From contig NZ_CP131935.1 in assembly GCF_030704305.1 (NCBI RefSeq), forward strand, positions 496,001-560,000: a stretch of 64,000 nt of DNA, written 5' to 3'. The notes below the pieces were generated by a model, which made no database searches, was not told where the DNA came from, and saw only the letters and a list, made by a program, of their open reading frames with translations. The translations under genes were made by a program, and so were the position numbers. Origin of the DNA: Massilia sp. R2A-15. Lineage in GTDB: Bacteria > Pseudomonadota > Gammaproteobacteria > Burkholderiales > Burkholderiaceae_D. Position 1 is the stretch's first letter, and each line of letters opens with the position of its first letter. Positions 9,183 to 18,113 of this stretch are shown piece by piece.

Positions 9183-11177
9183 ATGAAACCTATGCAAACC
9201 ACTACTCTGATGGCCAACGCAATCCGCGCGCTGGCAATGGACGCAGTCCAGAAAGCCAATTCCGGCCACCCTGGCATGCCGATGGGCATGGCCGAAATCG
9301 CCGTCGCGCTGTGGGACGGCCACTACCGCCACAACCCGGCCAATCCGAAGTGGGCCAACCGCGACCGTTTCCTGCTCTCGAACGGCCACGGCTCGATGCT
9401 GCACTACTCGCTGCTGCACCTGTCGGGCTATGCGGTCACGATGGACGACCTGAAGTCGTTCCGCCAGCTGCACTCGAAGACCCCGGGCCACCCGGAAGTG
9501 GACATCACGCCAGGCGTCGAGACCACCACCGGCCCGCTCGGCCAGGGCATCGCCAACGCGGTTGGCATGGCCCTGTCGGAGTACCTGCTGGCGTCCGAAT
9601 TCAACAAGCCGGGCTTTGAAGTGGTGGACCACTACACCTACGCCTTCATCGGCGACGGCTGCCTGATGGAAGGAATCTCGCACGAAGTGTGCTCGCTGGC
9701 CGGCACCCTGGGCCTGAAAAAGCTGATCGCCCTGTACGACGACAACGGCATCTCGATCGACGGCAAGGTCGAAGGCTGGTTCACCGACGACACCCCGCAG
9801 CGTTTCGAGTCCTACGGCTGGAACGTGATCCGCAACGTCGACGGCCATGACGTGGCGGCGGTGGACGCCGCGCTGGCGCAGGCGCGCAAGTCGGACAAGC
9901 CGACCCTGATCTGCTGCAAGACCGTGATCGGCAAGGGCTCGCCGAACCTGCAGGGCGGCGACAAGGTGCACGGCGCCGCGCTGGGCGACAAGGAAGTGGC
10001 GGCGGTGCGCGAGCACCTGGAATGGAGCCACGCCCCGTTCGAGATCCCGGCCAACGTCTATACCTCGTGGGACGCCAAGGAAAAGGGCGCTGCCGTGGAA
10101 GCCGAATGGAACACCACCTTCGACGCCTACCGCAAGCAGTTCCCGAAGGAAGCCGCTGAACTGGAGCGCCGCATGAATGGCGACCTGCCGGCCAACTTCG
10201 ACGAGACCCTGGCCGCAGCCATCGCCTCCTGCGTCGACAAGAAGGAAAACACCGCCACCCGCAAGGCCAGCCAGAACGCCATCCAGGCGCTGGCGCCGTC
10301 GCTGCCCGAGTTCCTGGGTGGCTCGGCCGACCTGACCGGCTCGAACCTGACCAACTGGAAAGAGTCGATCGCGGTGCGTTCCGGCAAGCCGGGCAACCAC
10401 ATCAACTACGGCGTGCGCGAATTCGGCATGAGCGCGATCATGAACGGCGTCGCCCTGCATGGCGGCTACATCCCGTTTGGCGCCACCTTCCTGACCTTCT
10501 CGGACTACAGCCGCAATGCGCTGCGCATGGCCGCCCTGATGAAGCTGCGCTCGATCTTCGTGTTCACCCACGACTCGATCGGCCTGGGCGAAGACGGCCC
10601 GACCCACCAGTCGGTCGAGCACGTCTCGTCGCTGCGCCTGATCCCGAACCTGGACAACTGGCGCCCGTGCGACACGGTCGAATCGGCCGTGTCCTGGGGC
10701 GCCGCGGTCAAGCGCAAGGATGGTCCGTCGACTCTGATCTTCTCGCGCCAGAACCTGCCGTTCATGGATCGCAGCGCGGCCCAGATCGCCGACATCGCGC
10801 GCGGCGGCTACGTGCTGCAGGACGCGCCTGACGCGAAAGTCATCCTGATCGCCACCGGTTCGGAAGTCGAGCTGGCCGTCAAGGCGGCCGCCGCCTTGAA
10901 AGAGCAGGGCATGGCCGCGCGCGTGGTATCGATGCCGTCGACCGACGTGTTCGACCGCCAGGACGCCGCCTACAAAGCCAGCGTCTTGACGAAAGGCGTG
11001 CCGCGTGTTGCCATTGAGGCTGGCGTGACCGATTTCTGGTACAAGTATGTGGGCCTGGAAGGCGCGGTGGTGGGCATCGACAGCTTCGGCGAATCGGCCC
11101 CGGCGCCGGACCTGTTCAAGCACTTCGGCTTCACCGTCGAAAACGTGGTGAGCAAGGTCAAGGCAGTACTGGCTTAA
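9183..11177 (+). CDS. tkt: Transketolase
   Basis: Thiamine-diphosphate enzyme that transfers two-carbon ketol units in the pentose phosphate pathway and the Calvin-like sugar rearrangements. The 664-residue length is typical. Visible motifs are [12 protein letters not shown] near the start, the ThDP/Mg-binding [12 protein letters not shown] followed by a conserved DDNGISIDG, and the central [13 protein letters not shown] of the pyrimidine domain. ATG at 9183 is used; ATG at 9192 (MQTTTL) is an equally possible start. The GAPDH gene follows after 75 bp on the same strand, an arrangement common in betaproteobacteria (tkt-gap), so the two may be co-transcribed. Confidence 0.96.
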   Translation: MKPMQTTTLMANAIRALAMDAVQKANSGHPGMPMGMAEIAVALWDGHYRHNPANPKWANRDRFLLSNGHGSMLHYSLLHLSGYAVTMDDLKSFRQLHSKTPGHPEVDITPGVETTTGPLGQGIANAVGMALSEYLLASEFNKPGFEVVDHYTYAFIGDGCLMEGISHEVCSLAGTLGLKKLIALYDDNGISIDGKVEGWFTDDTPQRFESYGWNVIRNVDGHDVAAVDAALAQARKSDKPTLICCKTVIGKGSPNLQGGDKVHGAALGDKEVAAVREHLEWSHAPFEIPANVYTSWDAKEKGAAVEAEWNTTFDAYRKQFPKEAAELERRMNGDLPANFDETLAAAIASCVDKKENTATRKASQNAIQALAPSLPEFLGGSADLTGSNLTNWKESIAVRSGKPGNHINYGVREFGMSAIMNGVALHGGYIPFGATFLTFSDYSRNALRMAALMKLRSIFVFTHDSIGLGEDGPTHQSVEHVSSLRLIPNLDNWRPCDTVESAVSWGAAVKRKDGPSTLIFSRQNLPFMDRSAAQIADIARGGYVLQDAPDAKVILIATGSEVELAVKAAAALKEQGMAARVVSMPSTDVFDRQDAAYKASVLTKGVPRVAIEAGVTDFWYKYVGLEGAVVGIDSFGESAPAPDLFKHFGFTVENVVSKVKAVLA

Positions 11178-11252
11178 TTTGGAGGACGGCACGGGCAGGG
11201 ATATCCTGCCCGTGTCGCATGCGAACGGATTTTTTTAACCAGGAGAGAAGTA

Positions 11253-12266
11253 ATGACGATCAAAGTTGCAATCAACGGTTATGGCCGCATCGGCCGCAAT
11301 GTGCTGCGCGCGTTCTATGAAGGCGGCAAGAAACAAGACATCCAGATCGTCGCCATCAACGACCTCGGCGACGCCAAGTCGAACGCCCACCTGACCCGCT
11401 ACGACACCGCGCACGGCAAGTTCCCGGGCACCGTGACCGTCGAGGGCGACAACATGATCGTCAACGGCGATCCGATCCGCGTGTTCGCGCAGCGCAACCC
11501 TGCCGAGATTCCATGGGGCGAGCTGGGCGTGGACGTGGTGCTCGAGTGCACCGGCTTCTTCACCACCAAGGAAAAGGCCTCGGCCCACCTGAAGGGCGGC
11601 GCCAAGAAGGTCATCATCTCGGCGCCGGGCGGCAAGGACGTGGACGCCACCATCGTCTACGGCGTCAACCAGAACGTGCTCAAGGCCAGCGACACGGTGA
11701 TCTCGAACGCCTCCTGCACCACCAACTGCCTGGCCCCGCTGGTCAAGCCCCTGAACGACGCGATCGGCGTCGAAAGCGGCCTGATGACCACCGTGCATGC
11801 CTACACCAACGACCAGGTGCTGTCGGACGTGATGCACGAAGACCTGCGCCGCGCCCGTTCGGCCACCATGAGCATGATCCCGACCAAGACCGGCGCGGCC
11901 GCCGCGGTCGGCCTGGTGCTGCCTGAGCTGAACGGCAAGCTGGACGGCTTCGCGATCCGCGTGCCGACCATCAATGTGTCGCTGGTGGACCTGACCTTCA
12001 TCGCCAAGCGCGACACCACGGTGGAAGAAATCAACCAGCTGATGCAGAAAGCGGCGGCGGAAGGCCCGCTGAAGGACATCCTGACCTACCAGACCGAGCC
12101 GCTGGTGTCGATCGACTTCAACCACAACCCGGCGTCGTCGAATTTCGATTCGACCCTGACCAAGGTGTCGGGCCGCCTGGTGAAAGTATCGTCGTGGTAC
12201 GACAACGAGTGGGGTTTCTCGAACCGAATGCTCGACACCACCGTCGCGCTGATGAACGCCAAGTAA
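11253..12266 (+). CDS. gap: Type I glyceraldehyde-3-phosphate dehydrogenase
   Basis: Oxidises glyceraldehyde 3-phosphate to 1,3-bisphosphoglycerate with NAD in glycolysis, or the reverse in gluconeogenesis. 337 residues. [14 protein letters not shown] is the Rossmann NAD loop and [12 protein letters not shown] holds the catalytic Cys. [13 protein letters not shown] near the C-terminus is the type I signature. AGGAGAG 11 bases upstream gives a clear ribosome-binding site. It lies directly downstream of tkt and is followed by a strong intrinsic terminator, which marks the operon end. Confidence 0.97.
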   Translation: MTIKVAINGYGRIGRNVLRAFYEGGKKQDIQIVAINDLGDAKSNAHLTRYDTAHGKFPGTVTVEGDNMIVNGDPIRVFAQRNPAEIPWGELGVDVVLECTGFFTTKEKASAHLKGGAKKVIISAPGGKDVDATIVYGVNQNVLKASDTVISNASCTTNCLAPLVKPLNDAIGVESGLMTTVHAYTNDQVLSDVMHEDLRRARSATMSMIPTKTGAAAAVGLVLPELNGKLDGFAIRVPTINVSLVDLTFIAKRDTTVEEINQLMQKAAAEGPLKDILTYQTEPLVSIDFNHNPASSNFDSTLTKVSGRLVKVSSWYDNEWGFSNRMLDTTVALMNAK

Positions 12267-12290
12267 TTTTCGCAAGTCATCACCCACAAG

Positions 12291-12316
12291 CCCGGGCGCC
12301 TGCCCGGGTTTTTTTT
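12291..12316 (+). terminator. Intrinsic terminator after gap
   Basis: Stem CCCGGGC / GCCCGGG, loop GCCT, then eight T; 25 bp after the stop codon. Confidence 0.9.
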
Positions 12317-12515
12317 CGTCCATTTTTTTTCGAAAACCGGGAAAGTTTGGTGAAAAACCAACACCCTTCGGTGAAAAATTACCTTTTGTCCACAACCCTT
12401 CTTTACTTGAAACTATGTTGTATGCCAATCTCATGGGTTGCGTGTAGGAACCACTACATCAAACGAGAACCCGAACCATAAGATCGGGAATTCATATAAA
12501 CACAGGGGAAACATC

Positions 12516-15305
12516 TTGAAACAGCAGTTCATCCTTAAGCCGTGCGTTCTCGCAGTCGCGTTGGCGCTCGGCTCGTCGCAATTCGCGGTTGCGCAGACGG
12601 CGCCTGCGGACGCGCCGGCCATGCAACGGGTCGTCGTGACCGGTTCGAACATCAAACGTATCGACGGCGAAACCGCTTCCCCGGTCCAGGTCGTGACCCA
12701 TGAGGAAATCGTCGCCATCGGCGCAAGTACCGTCAAGGAAGTGCTCGACACCCTGACCTCGAACACCGGCGCGCTGTCCGACCTGGGCGGCGGCAATTCG
12801 TTCGCCAGCGGCGCTACGGGCGTCTCGCTGCGCAACCTCGGCAAGAGCTCCACGCTGACCCTGCTGAACGGTCGCCGCGTGTCCAACTATGGCCTGGCCG
12901 ACGGCGGCCAGGAAACCTTCGTCAACATCGATTCGCTGCCGTCGGAAATCATCGACCGCGTCGAAATCCTGCTCGACGGCGCCTCCGCGATCTATGGCTC
13001 GGACGCCGTTGCAGGCGTGATCAACGTGATCACCAAGAAGTCGTACAAGGGCCTGACGGTCCGCGCCGGCGCGCGCCAGTCGCTGCTGAACAACGCGCTC
13101 GACAAGGACCAGACCGCATCGATCACCGGCGGTATCGGCGACCTGAGCGTGGACGGCTACAACGTCTTCGGTAACTTCGAAGCCTACCACCGCACACCGT
13201 ATTCGGACCGCGAAGTCGAAAATGCGGTGCCGACCTGGTACAAGGACCGCAATCCTTCCTTCGGCGTCACCTCGACCTACGCCTACCCAGGCAACTACGT
13301 CGACAAATACCCAAGCAACTACGCCGATCCTGCGCTGGCCGGCAAGAGCTTCAGCACCCCGATGGCCGGTTGCACCACCCTGGTCAGCGGCCTGTGCCGG
13401 TTCGACCAGTATGACCGCCTGGGCATCCATGCCGAAGCGAAGCGCTACAACTTCTTCGGCGGCGGCCGCCTGAACCTGTCTTCGGGCCGCAGCGCTTTCT
13501 CGGAAGTGACGTACTCGCAGACCACGACGACCTACTACAACCCGCCGCCGATCATGCAATACACCGGCACGGCGTCGCGCTGGTACAGCTCGAAGGAAGG
13601 CACGCTGAAGTTCTTCACCGAACCGAAGCTGCCGGTCGGCCATCCGAACAACCCGTACCCGTTCCCGGTCGCCCTGCGTTACCGTTACGCCGACGATCCG
13701 AGCCTGTTCAAGGGCGTCGCCGAAGCGAAGCAGTACCGCGTCCTGGCGGGCCTCGAAGGCACCGACTTCGGTTGGGAGTGGAACACCGCCATTGGCGCGA
13801 TGGGTTCGCGCGTGGTCAACGATATGCGCGGCGGCAAGCACGCTGCCAACTACCTGGCGGCGATCAACAGCGGCGAGTACAAATTCTTCGGCCAGAACAG
13901 CGCCGAACTGCTCAATCGCATGTTCCCGACCATCACCTTCGGCGGCGAATCGAAGCAGACCTGGATCGACGCAAAGGCAACCCGTGAGCTGATGCAACTG
14001 TCGGGCGGTCCGCTGAGCCTGGCGATCGGTGGCGATTATCGCCGCGACAGCTTCAACGCCTATGTCAGCGATAACATCGCCAACGCCGAAATCGTCGGCT
14101 ACGGTTCGATCAATGTCAGCGGCGCGCGCAACATCAGCGCCGCGTTTGCCGAGCTCAATGCGCCGATCACCAAGAAGCTGGAACTGAACGGCGCGGTGCG
14201 TGCCGACAAGGTTGGCCAGGCCGACATCTCGTTCGTGCCGAAACTGGGCCTGCGCTACCAGGTCATGCCTACGTTCATGCTGCGCGGCACGGTCGCCAAC
14301 GGCTTCCGCGCGCCAAACGTTGCGGAAACCGGCAAGATCGCGCTGGCCGCGTTCAACAACGGCATCGTCGATCCGAAGCGCTGCGCAACCGCCAACGCCT
14401 TGTACGACATTCTCAAGACTGGCAACGCGCTCGACCTGGCCGACAGTGCCCGCGCGCGCGACAGCGGCTGCTCCACCAGCTTCGCCACCGCGGTTCAGGG
14501 CAACCCTGAGCTGAAGCCGGAGAAATCGAAGAGCCTGAACTTTGGTTTCGTGCTGGAGCCGAAGAAGAACACCACCCTGACGATGGATTACTACCGCATC
14601 GAACGGCGCAATGAAATCGGCACCAAGAGCGTCGACCAGGTCCTGGCCAACGAAGACAAGCTGCCTGGCAGCGTCCAGCGTATTGCTGTGACGCCAGAAG
14701 ACCAGCGCCTGTCGCAGCGTGCATTCGAACTGTCCGGCAAGACCATCGTGTTCCCGGTCGGTCCTGTGGCGTCGCTGAACAAGCGCTACGAGAACCTGAA
14801 CAAGACCCGCGTTTCGGGTATTGACATGGAACTGGCGAACAGCCTGACCCTGGGTTCGGCTGGCAAGCTCAAGAGCAGCATCAAGGCCAACTACCAGTTG
14901 GACTACCGCAGCTGGGACACCGTCACCGATACTTACACGGAAAACCTGACGGGCGACTACGGCAACTATCGCTACAACATCCGCGCTGCCACCAACTGGA
15001 GCAAGGGTGACTGGAACGTGGGCGGTGCGGTGACCTATGTGCCTGAAACGCGCCTGGTGACCGATCGTTACGATAGCAACTACACGGCCGAAGGTTGCGC
15101 CGCGCAGGGCATCCCTTCGGACTACTGCAAGCTGGACGAAGACCTGCTGGTCAACTTCAACTTCAGCTACACCGGCATCAAGAAGACGACGATCCGCTTC
15201 AACCTGGACAACGTGTTCAACCGCGCCCCTGTGGTCAACGAACGCGCCGGCAATCCACCGCTGCGCGGCCGTGTCGCACGCGTGGTCCTGGAATACACGT
15301 TCTAA
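12516..15305 (+). CDS. TonB-dependent receptor
   Basis: A 929-residue outer-membrane receptor without the extra N-terminal regulatory domain of the Oar-like paralogues. I choose TTG at 12516. AGGGGA at 12503-12508 sits seven bases before it, and translation from there gives a clean signal peptide ending FAVA/Q at about residue 26. An in-frame ATG at 12438 would add 26 polar residues in front of the signal peptide and has no comparable ribosome-binding site. The plug starts at MQRVVVTGSNIKRIDGETASPVQVV and includes ILLDGASAIYGSDAVAGVINVITKK. The barrel ends LEYTF. The VTGSNIKR-type plug is shared with the receptors at 27762 and 35826. Substrate unknown. Confidence 0.93.
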   Translation: MKQQFILKPCVLAVALALGSSQFAVAQTAPADAPAMQRVVVTGSNIKRIDGETASPVQVVTHEEIVAIGASTVKEVLDTLTSNTGALSDLGGGNSFASGATGVSLRNLGKSSTLTLLNGRRVSNYGLADGGQETFVNIDSLPSEIIDRVEILLDGASAIYGSDAVAGVINVITKKSYKGLTVRAGARQSLLNNALDKDQTASITGGIGDLSVDGYNVFGNFEAYHRTPYSDREVENAVPTWYKDRNPSFGVTSTYAYPGNYVDKYPSNYADPALAGKSFSTPMAGCTTLVSGLCRFDQYDRLGIHAEAKRYNFFGGGRLNLSSGRSAFSEVTYSQTTTTYYNPPPIMQYTGTASRWYSSKEGTLKFFTEPKLPVGHPNNPYPFPVALRYRYADDPSLFKGVAEAKQYRVLAGLEGTDFGWEWNTAIGAMGSRVVNDMRGGKHAANYLAAINSGEYKFFGQNSAELLNRMFPTITFGGESKQTWIDAKATRELMQLSGGPLSLAIGGDYRRDSFNAYVSDNIANAEIVGYGSINVSGARNISAAFAELNAPITKKLELNGAVRADKVGQADISFVPKLGLRYQVMPTFMLRGTVANGFRAPNVAETGKIALAAFNNGIVDPKRCATANALYDILKTGNALDLADSARARDSGCSTSFATAVQGNPELKPEKSKSLNFGFVLEPKKNTTLTMDYYRIERRNEIGTKSVDQVLANEDKLPGSVQRIAVTPEDQRLSQRAFELSGKTIVFPVGPVASLNKRYENLNKTRVSGIDMELANSLTLGSAGKLKSSIKANYQLDYRSWDTVTDTYTENLTGDYGNYRYNIRAATNWSKGDWNVGGAVTYVPETRLVTDRYDSNYTAEGCAAQGIPSDYCKLDEDLLVNFNFSYTGIKKTTIRFNLDNVFNRAPVVNERAGNPPLRGRVARVVLEYTF

Positions 15306-15333
15306 GCTAGCTGTTTTGTAGTCGCTGGACCTG

Positions 15334-15367
15334 AAAGCCGCCCCGCGCAAGCCGGGCGGCTTTTTTT
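15334..15367 (+). terminator. Intrinsic terminator after receptor gene
   Basis: Ten-bp stem AAAGCCGCCC / GGGCGGCTTT followed by more T residues, 28 bp after the stop. Confidence 0.88.
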
Positions 15368-15460
15368 CGTCCGCGCCGGCGGCGCAGTTCAAGTAAACTG
15401 CGGGCAGCCGTTTGACCAACAAATCCGGCGTGCGAGCCGGTCAACCACCAAGGATGTGCA

Positions 15461-17284
15461 ATGCGTATCAGCCGTTTCTGTTTTTCCCTGACCGGCCGCG
15501 TGCTGGCAGCGGCCGTGTTGTTTGGCGCCGCGGGCGCGCCGCTGTGCTCTGCCGCCGCTGCGGCTCCCGCGCCCGCCGTGGCGCAAGCGAGCAAACTGAA
15601 CCGGCTTGCCGACGCCTTTTATGCCGAGCGCGCCGCGTTCGAGCCGCTGATGATGACCGCCAACGGCGACAGCCGCTACGACGACCAACTGGGTCTGGGC
15701 ATCGCGCCGAAAGTGCGCGCGGCGCACTACGCCAGCTACCGCCAGTTGCGGCGCCAGCTGTCGGCGATTCCTCGCGACCGCCTGGACGACCGCGACCGGC
15801 TCAACCACGAGCTGCTGGCCTATGAGCTCGACAGCGCGCTGGCGATGGAGCCGTTCCCCGATTACCTGCTGCCGCTCGACCAGTTCGACAACGTGCCCAG
15901 CACGCTGGCCAACTATGCGAGCGGCACCGGCTCGCAGCCGCTGGCGACGGTGAAGCAGTACCACGCCTACCTGGGCCGCCTGCGCCAGCTGCCGGGCTGG
16001 ATCGACCAGGCCATCGCCAACATGCGCGAAGGCGTCCGGCGCGGCGTCGTGCAGCCGAAGGCGATCACGCTCGCCATGCTGCCGCAGTTCCGCCAGTTGC
16101 GCAGCGCAAGCGCGCAGGACAGCATCTACTACACGCCGATCCGCAAGCTGCCGGCCAGTTTTTCGGCGGCGGACAAGCAGGAGCTGACGGCCGCCTATGG
16201 CCAGGCGATCGGCCGGATCGCGCCGGCGCTCGACCGCCTGGTGGCCTACCTGGAAGCGGGCTACCTGCCTGCCAGCCGCGCCAGCACCGGCTGGAGCGAG
16301 CTGCCGAATGGCGCGGCCTGGTACCAGGCCCTGATCAAGAACCGCACCACGCTCTCGCTCACGCCCGACGCGATCCACGCCATCGGCTTAAGCGAAGTGG
16401 CCCGCATCGAGCAGCAGATGGCGGCGCTGGGGCCGAAGCTGGGCTACACCGGGCCGGCGAATGGCCTGGCGCAGTGGGGCGCCGCGCAGGCGAAATTCAA
16501 GCCCTTCACCACTGAGCAGCAGGTGCTCGACGCCTACCGCCAGCTCGATACCGTGGTCAAGGCCAAGCTGCCGTCCTACTTCAGCAAGCTGCCGCAGTCG
16601 GCGATGGAGATCCAGCTCGAGCCTGAACTGTCGCGCGCCACGGCCTCGAACCACTACACGCCGGCCGCCGCCGACGGCTCGCATCCCGGCGTGTTCTGGG
16701 TGGTGGTCAACGATCCGAAGGCCATCAACACGACCGGCATGACCACGCTGTTCCTGCACGAGGCGCAGCCCGGCCATCATTTGCACGCCGGCCTGCTCAA
16801 GGAGCTCGGCCTGCCCGACTTCAGGAAATTCAATACCGAATACATGGCCAGCGCCGCCTTCGCCGAAGGCTGGGGGCTGTATGCGGAAACCCTGGGCAAG
16901 GAGTTCGGCCTGTTCGACGATCCTGCGGCGTACTTCGGCCACCTGAACGCGGAACTGACGCGCGCGGTGCGGCTGGTGGTCGATACCGGCATCCACGCCA
17001 AGGGCTGGAGCCGCGAGCAGGGGATCGCCTACATGCAGCAGCGCCTGGGCTTGAGTGAGGCGGGGGCGACCAACCAGGTGCAGCGCTACATGGCGTGGCC
17101 GGCGCAGGCGCTGAGCTACAAGATGGGCGCGATGAAAATCCAGGAGCTGCGCGCCCGCGCGCAGGCGGCGCTCGGCGAAAAATTCAGCCTGCCGAAATTC
17201 CATGAAGTGGTTCTGGGGGAGGGCACCTTGCCGCTGCCGATCCTGGAAGCGCGCGTGGATCGCTGGATCGCCGCGAACAAATAG
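15461..17284 (+). CDS. DUF885 family secreted protein, probable metallopeptidase
   Basis: 607 residues. AGGA at 15451 supports ATG 15461. The N-terminus (RVLAAAVLFGAAGAPLCSAAAAAP) is a signal peptide, so the protein is periplasmic or exported. The family hallmark HEAQPGHH begins at residue 433 and contains a HE...H arrangement that suggests a metal site. AFAEGWGLYAETLG follows about 35 residues later and can supply a further acidic ligand. DUF885 proteins are predicted peptidases; the precise substrate is not established. The last codons (AANK-stop) are copied, slightly diverged (AASK-stop), in each unit of the tandem repeat just downstream, so the gene end is part of that repeat's origin. 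Convergent with glnE. Confidence 0.88.
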   Translation: MRISRFCFSLTGRVLAAAVLFGAAGAPLCSAAAAAPAPAVAQASKLNRLADAFYAERAAFEPLMMTANGDSRYDDQLGLGIAPKVRAAHYASYRQLRRQLSAIPRDRLDDRDRLNHELLAYELDSALAMEPFPDYLLPLDQFDNVPSTLANYASGTGSQPLATVKQYHAYLGRLRQLPGWIDQAIANMREGVRRGVVQPKAITLAMLPQFRQLRSASAQDSIYYTPIRKLPASFSAADKQELTAAYGQAIGRIAPALDRLVAYLEAGYLPASRASTGWSELPNGAAWYQALIKNRTTLSLTPDAIHAIGLSEVARIEQQMAALGPKLGYTGPANGLAQWGAAQAKFKPFTTEQQVLDAYRQLDTVVKAKLPSYFSKLPQSAMEIQLEPELSRATASNHYTPAAADGSHPGVFWVVVNDPKAINTTGMTTLFLHEAQPGHHLHAGLLKELGLPDFRKFNTEYMASAAFAEGWGLYAETLGKEFGLFDDPAAYFGHLNAELTRAVRLVVDTGIHAKGWSREQGIAYMQQRLGLSEAGATNQVQRYMAWPAQALSYKMGAMKIQELRARAQAALGEKFSLPKFHEVVLGEGTLPLPILEARVDRWIAANK

Positions 17285-18113
17285 CTAACTTGCCGTACCT
17301 GCGCAGGCAGGTACCCATGCTGAGCGCGCGATAGAGGTGAAAGCCGATTCAGCATGGGTACCAGCCTTCGCTGGTACGACAGGTTCCTGCTAACCGAAGA
17401 TGGCCTGCTCGCAGCGAGCAAATAGCTAACTTGTCGTACCTGCGCAGGCAGGTACCCATGCTGAGCGCGCGATAGAGGTGAAAGCCGATTCAGCATGGCT
17501 ACCAGCCTTCGCTGGTACGACAGGTTCCTGCTAACCGAAGATGGCCTGCTCGCAGCGAGCAAATAGCTAACTTGGCGTACCTGCGCACGCCAGGTACCCA
17601 TGCTGAGCGCGCGATAGAGGTGAAAGCCGATTCAGCATGGGTACCAGCCTTCGCTGGTACGACATGTTCCTGCTAACCGAAGATGGCCTGCTCGCAGCGA
17701 GCAAATAGCTAACTTGTCGTACCTGCGCAGGCAGGTACCCAATGCTGAGCGCGCGATAGAGGTGAAAGCCGATTCAGCATGGGTACCAGCCTTCGCTGGT
17801 ACGACATGTTCCTGCTAACCGAAGATGGCCTGCTCGCAGCGAGCAAATAGCTAACTTGTCGTACCTGCGCAGGCAGGTACCCATGCTGAGCGCGCGATAG
17901 AGGTGAAAGCCGGTTCAGCATGGGTACCAGCCTTCGCTGGTACGACAGGTTCCTGTTAACCGAAGATGGCCTGCTCGCAGCGAGCAAATAGCTAACTTGT
18001 CGTACCTGCGCAGGCAGGTACCCATGCTGAGGCGCGATAGAGGTGAAGGCCGATTCAGCATGGGCACCAGCCTTCGCTGGTACGACATGTTCCTGCTAAC
18101 CGAAGATGGCCTG
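17281..18113. repeat. Six-copy 141-142 bp tandem repeat between convergent genes
   Basis: Units begin (ATAGCTAACTTG) at 17281, 17422, 17563, 17705, 17847 and 17988; the last is truncated where it runs into glnE. Copies are nearly identical, differing by single substitutions and one-base indels. Each unit holds a long imperfect hairpin: GTACCTGCGCAGGCAGGTAC-CCATGCTGA, about 25 bases, then TCAGCATGGGTACCAGCC-TTCGCTGGTACGA. Each unit also carries the last 19 bases of glnE (CTAACCGAAGATGGCCTGC) and a diverged copy of the DUF885 gene end (GCGAGCAAATAG). The array therefore looks like expansion of the original convergent intergenic segment with both gene tips. It is not a CRISPR array: there are no variable spacers. 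Confidence 0.93.

Noticed and set aside
17281..18113. CRISPR array
   Set aside because: The unit is a 141-bp tandem duplication with no repeat-spacer pattern and no cas genes.
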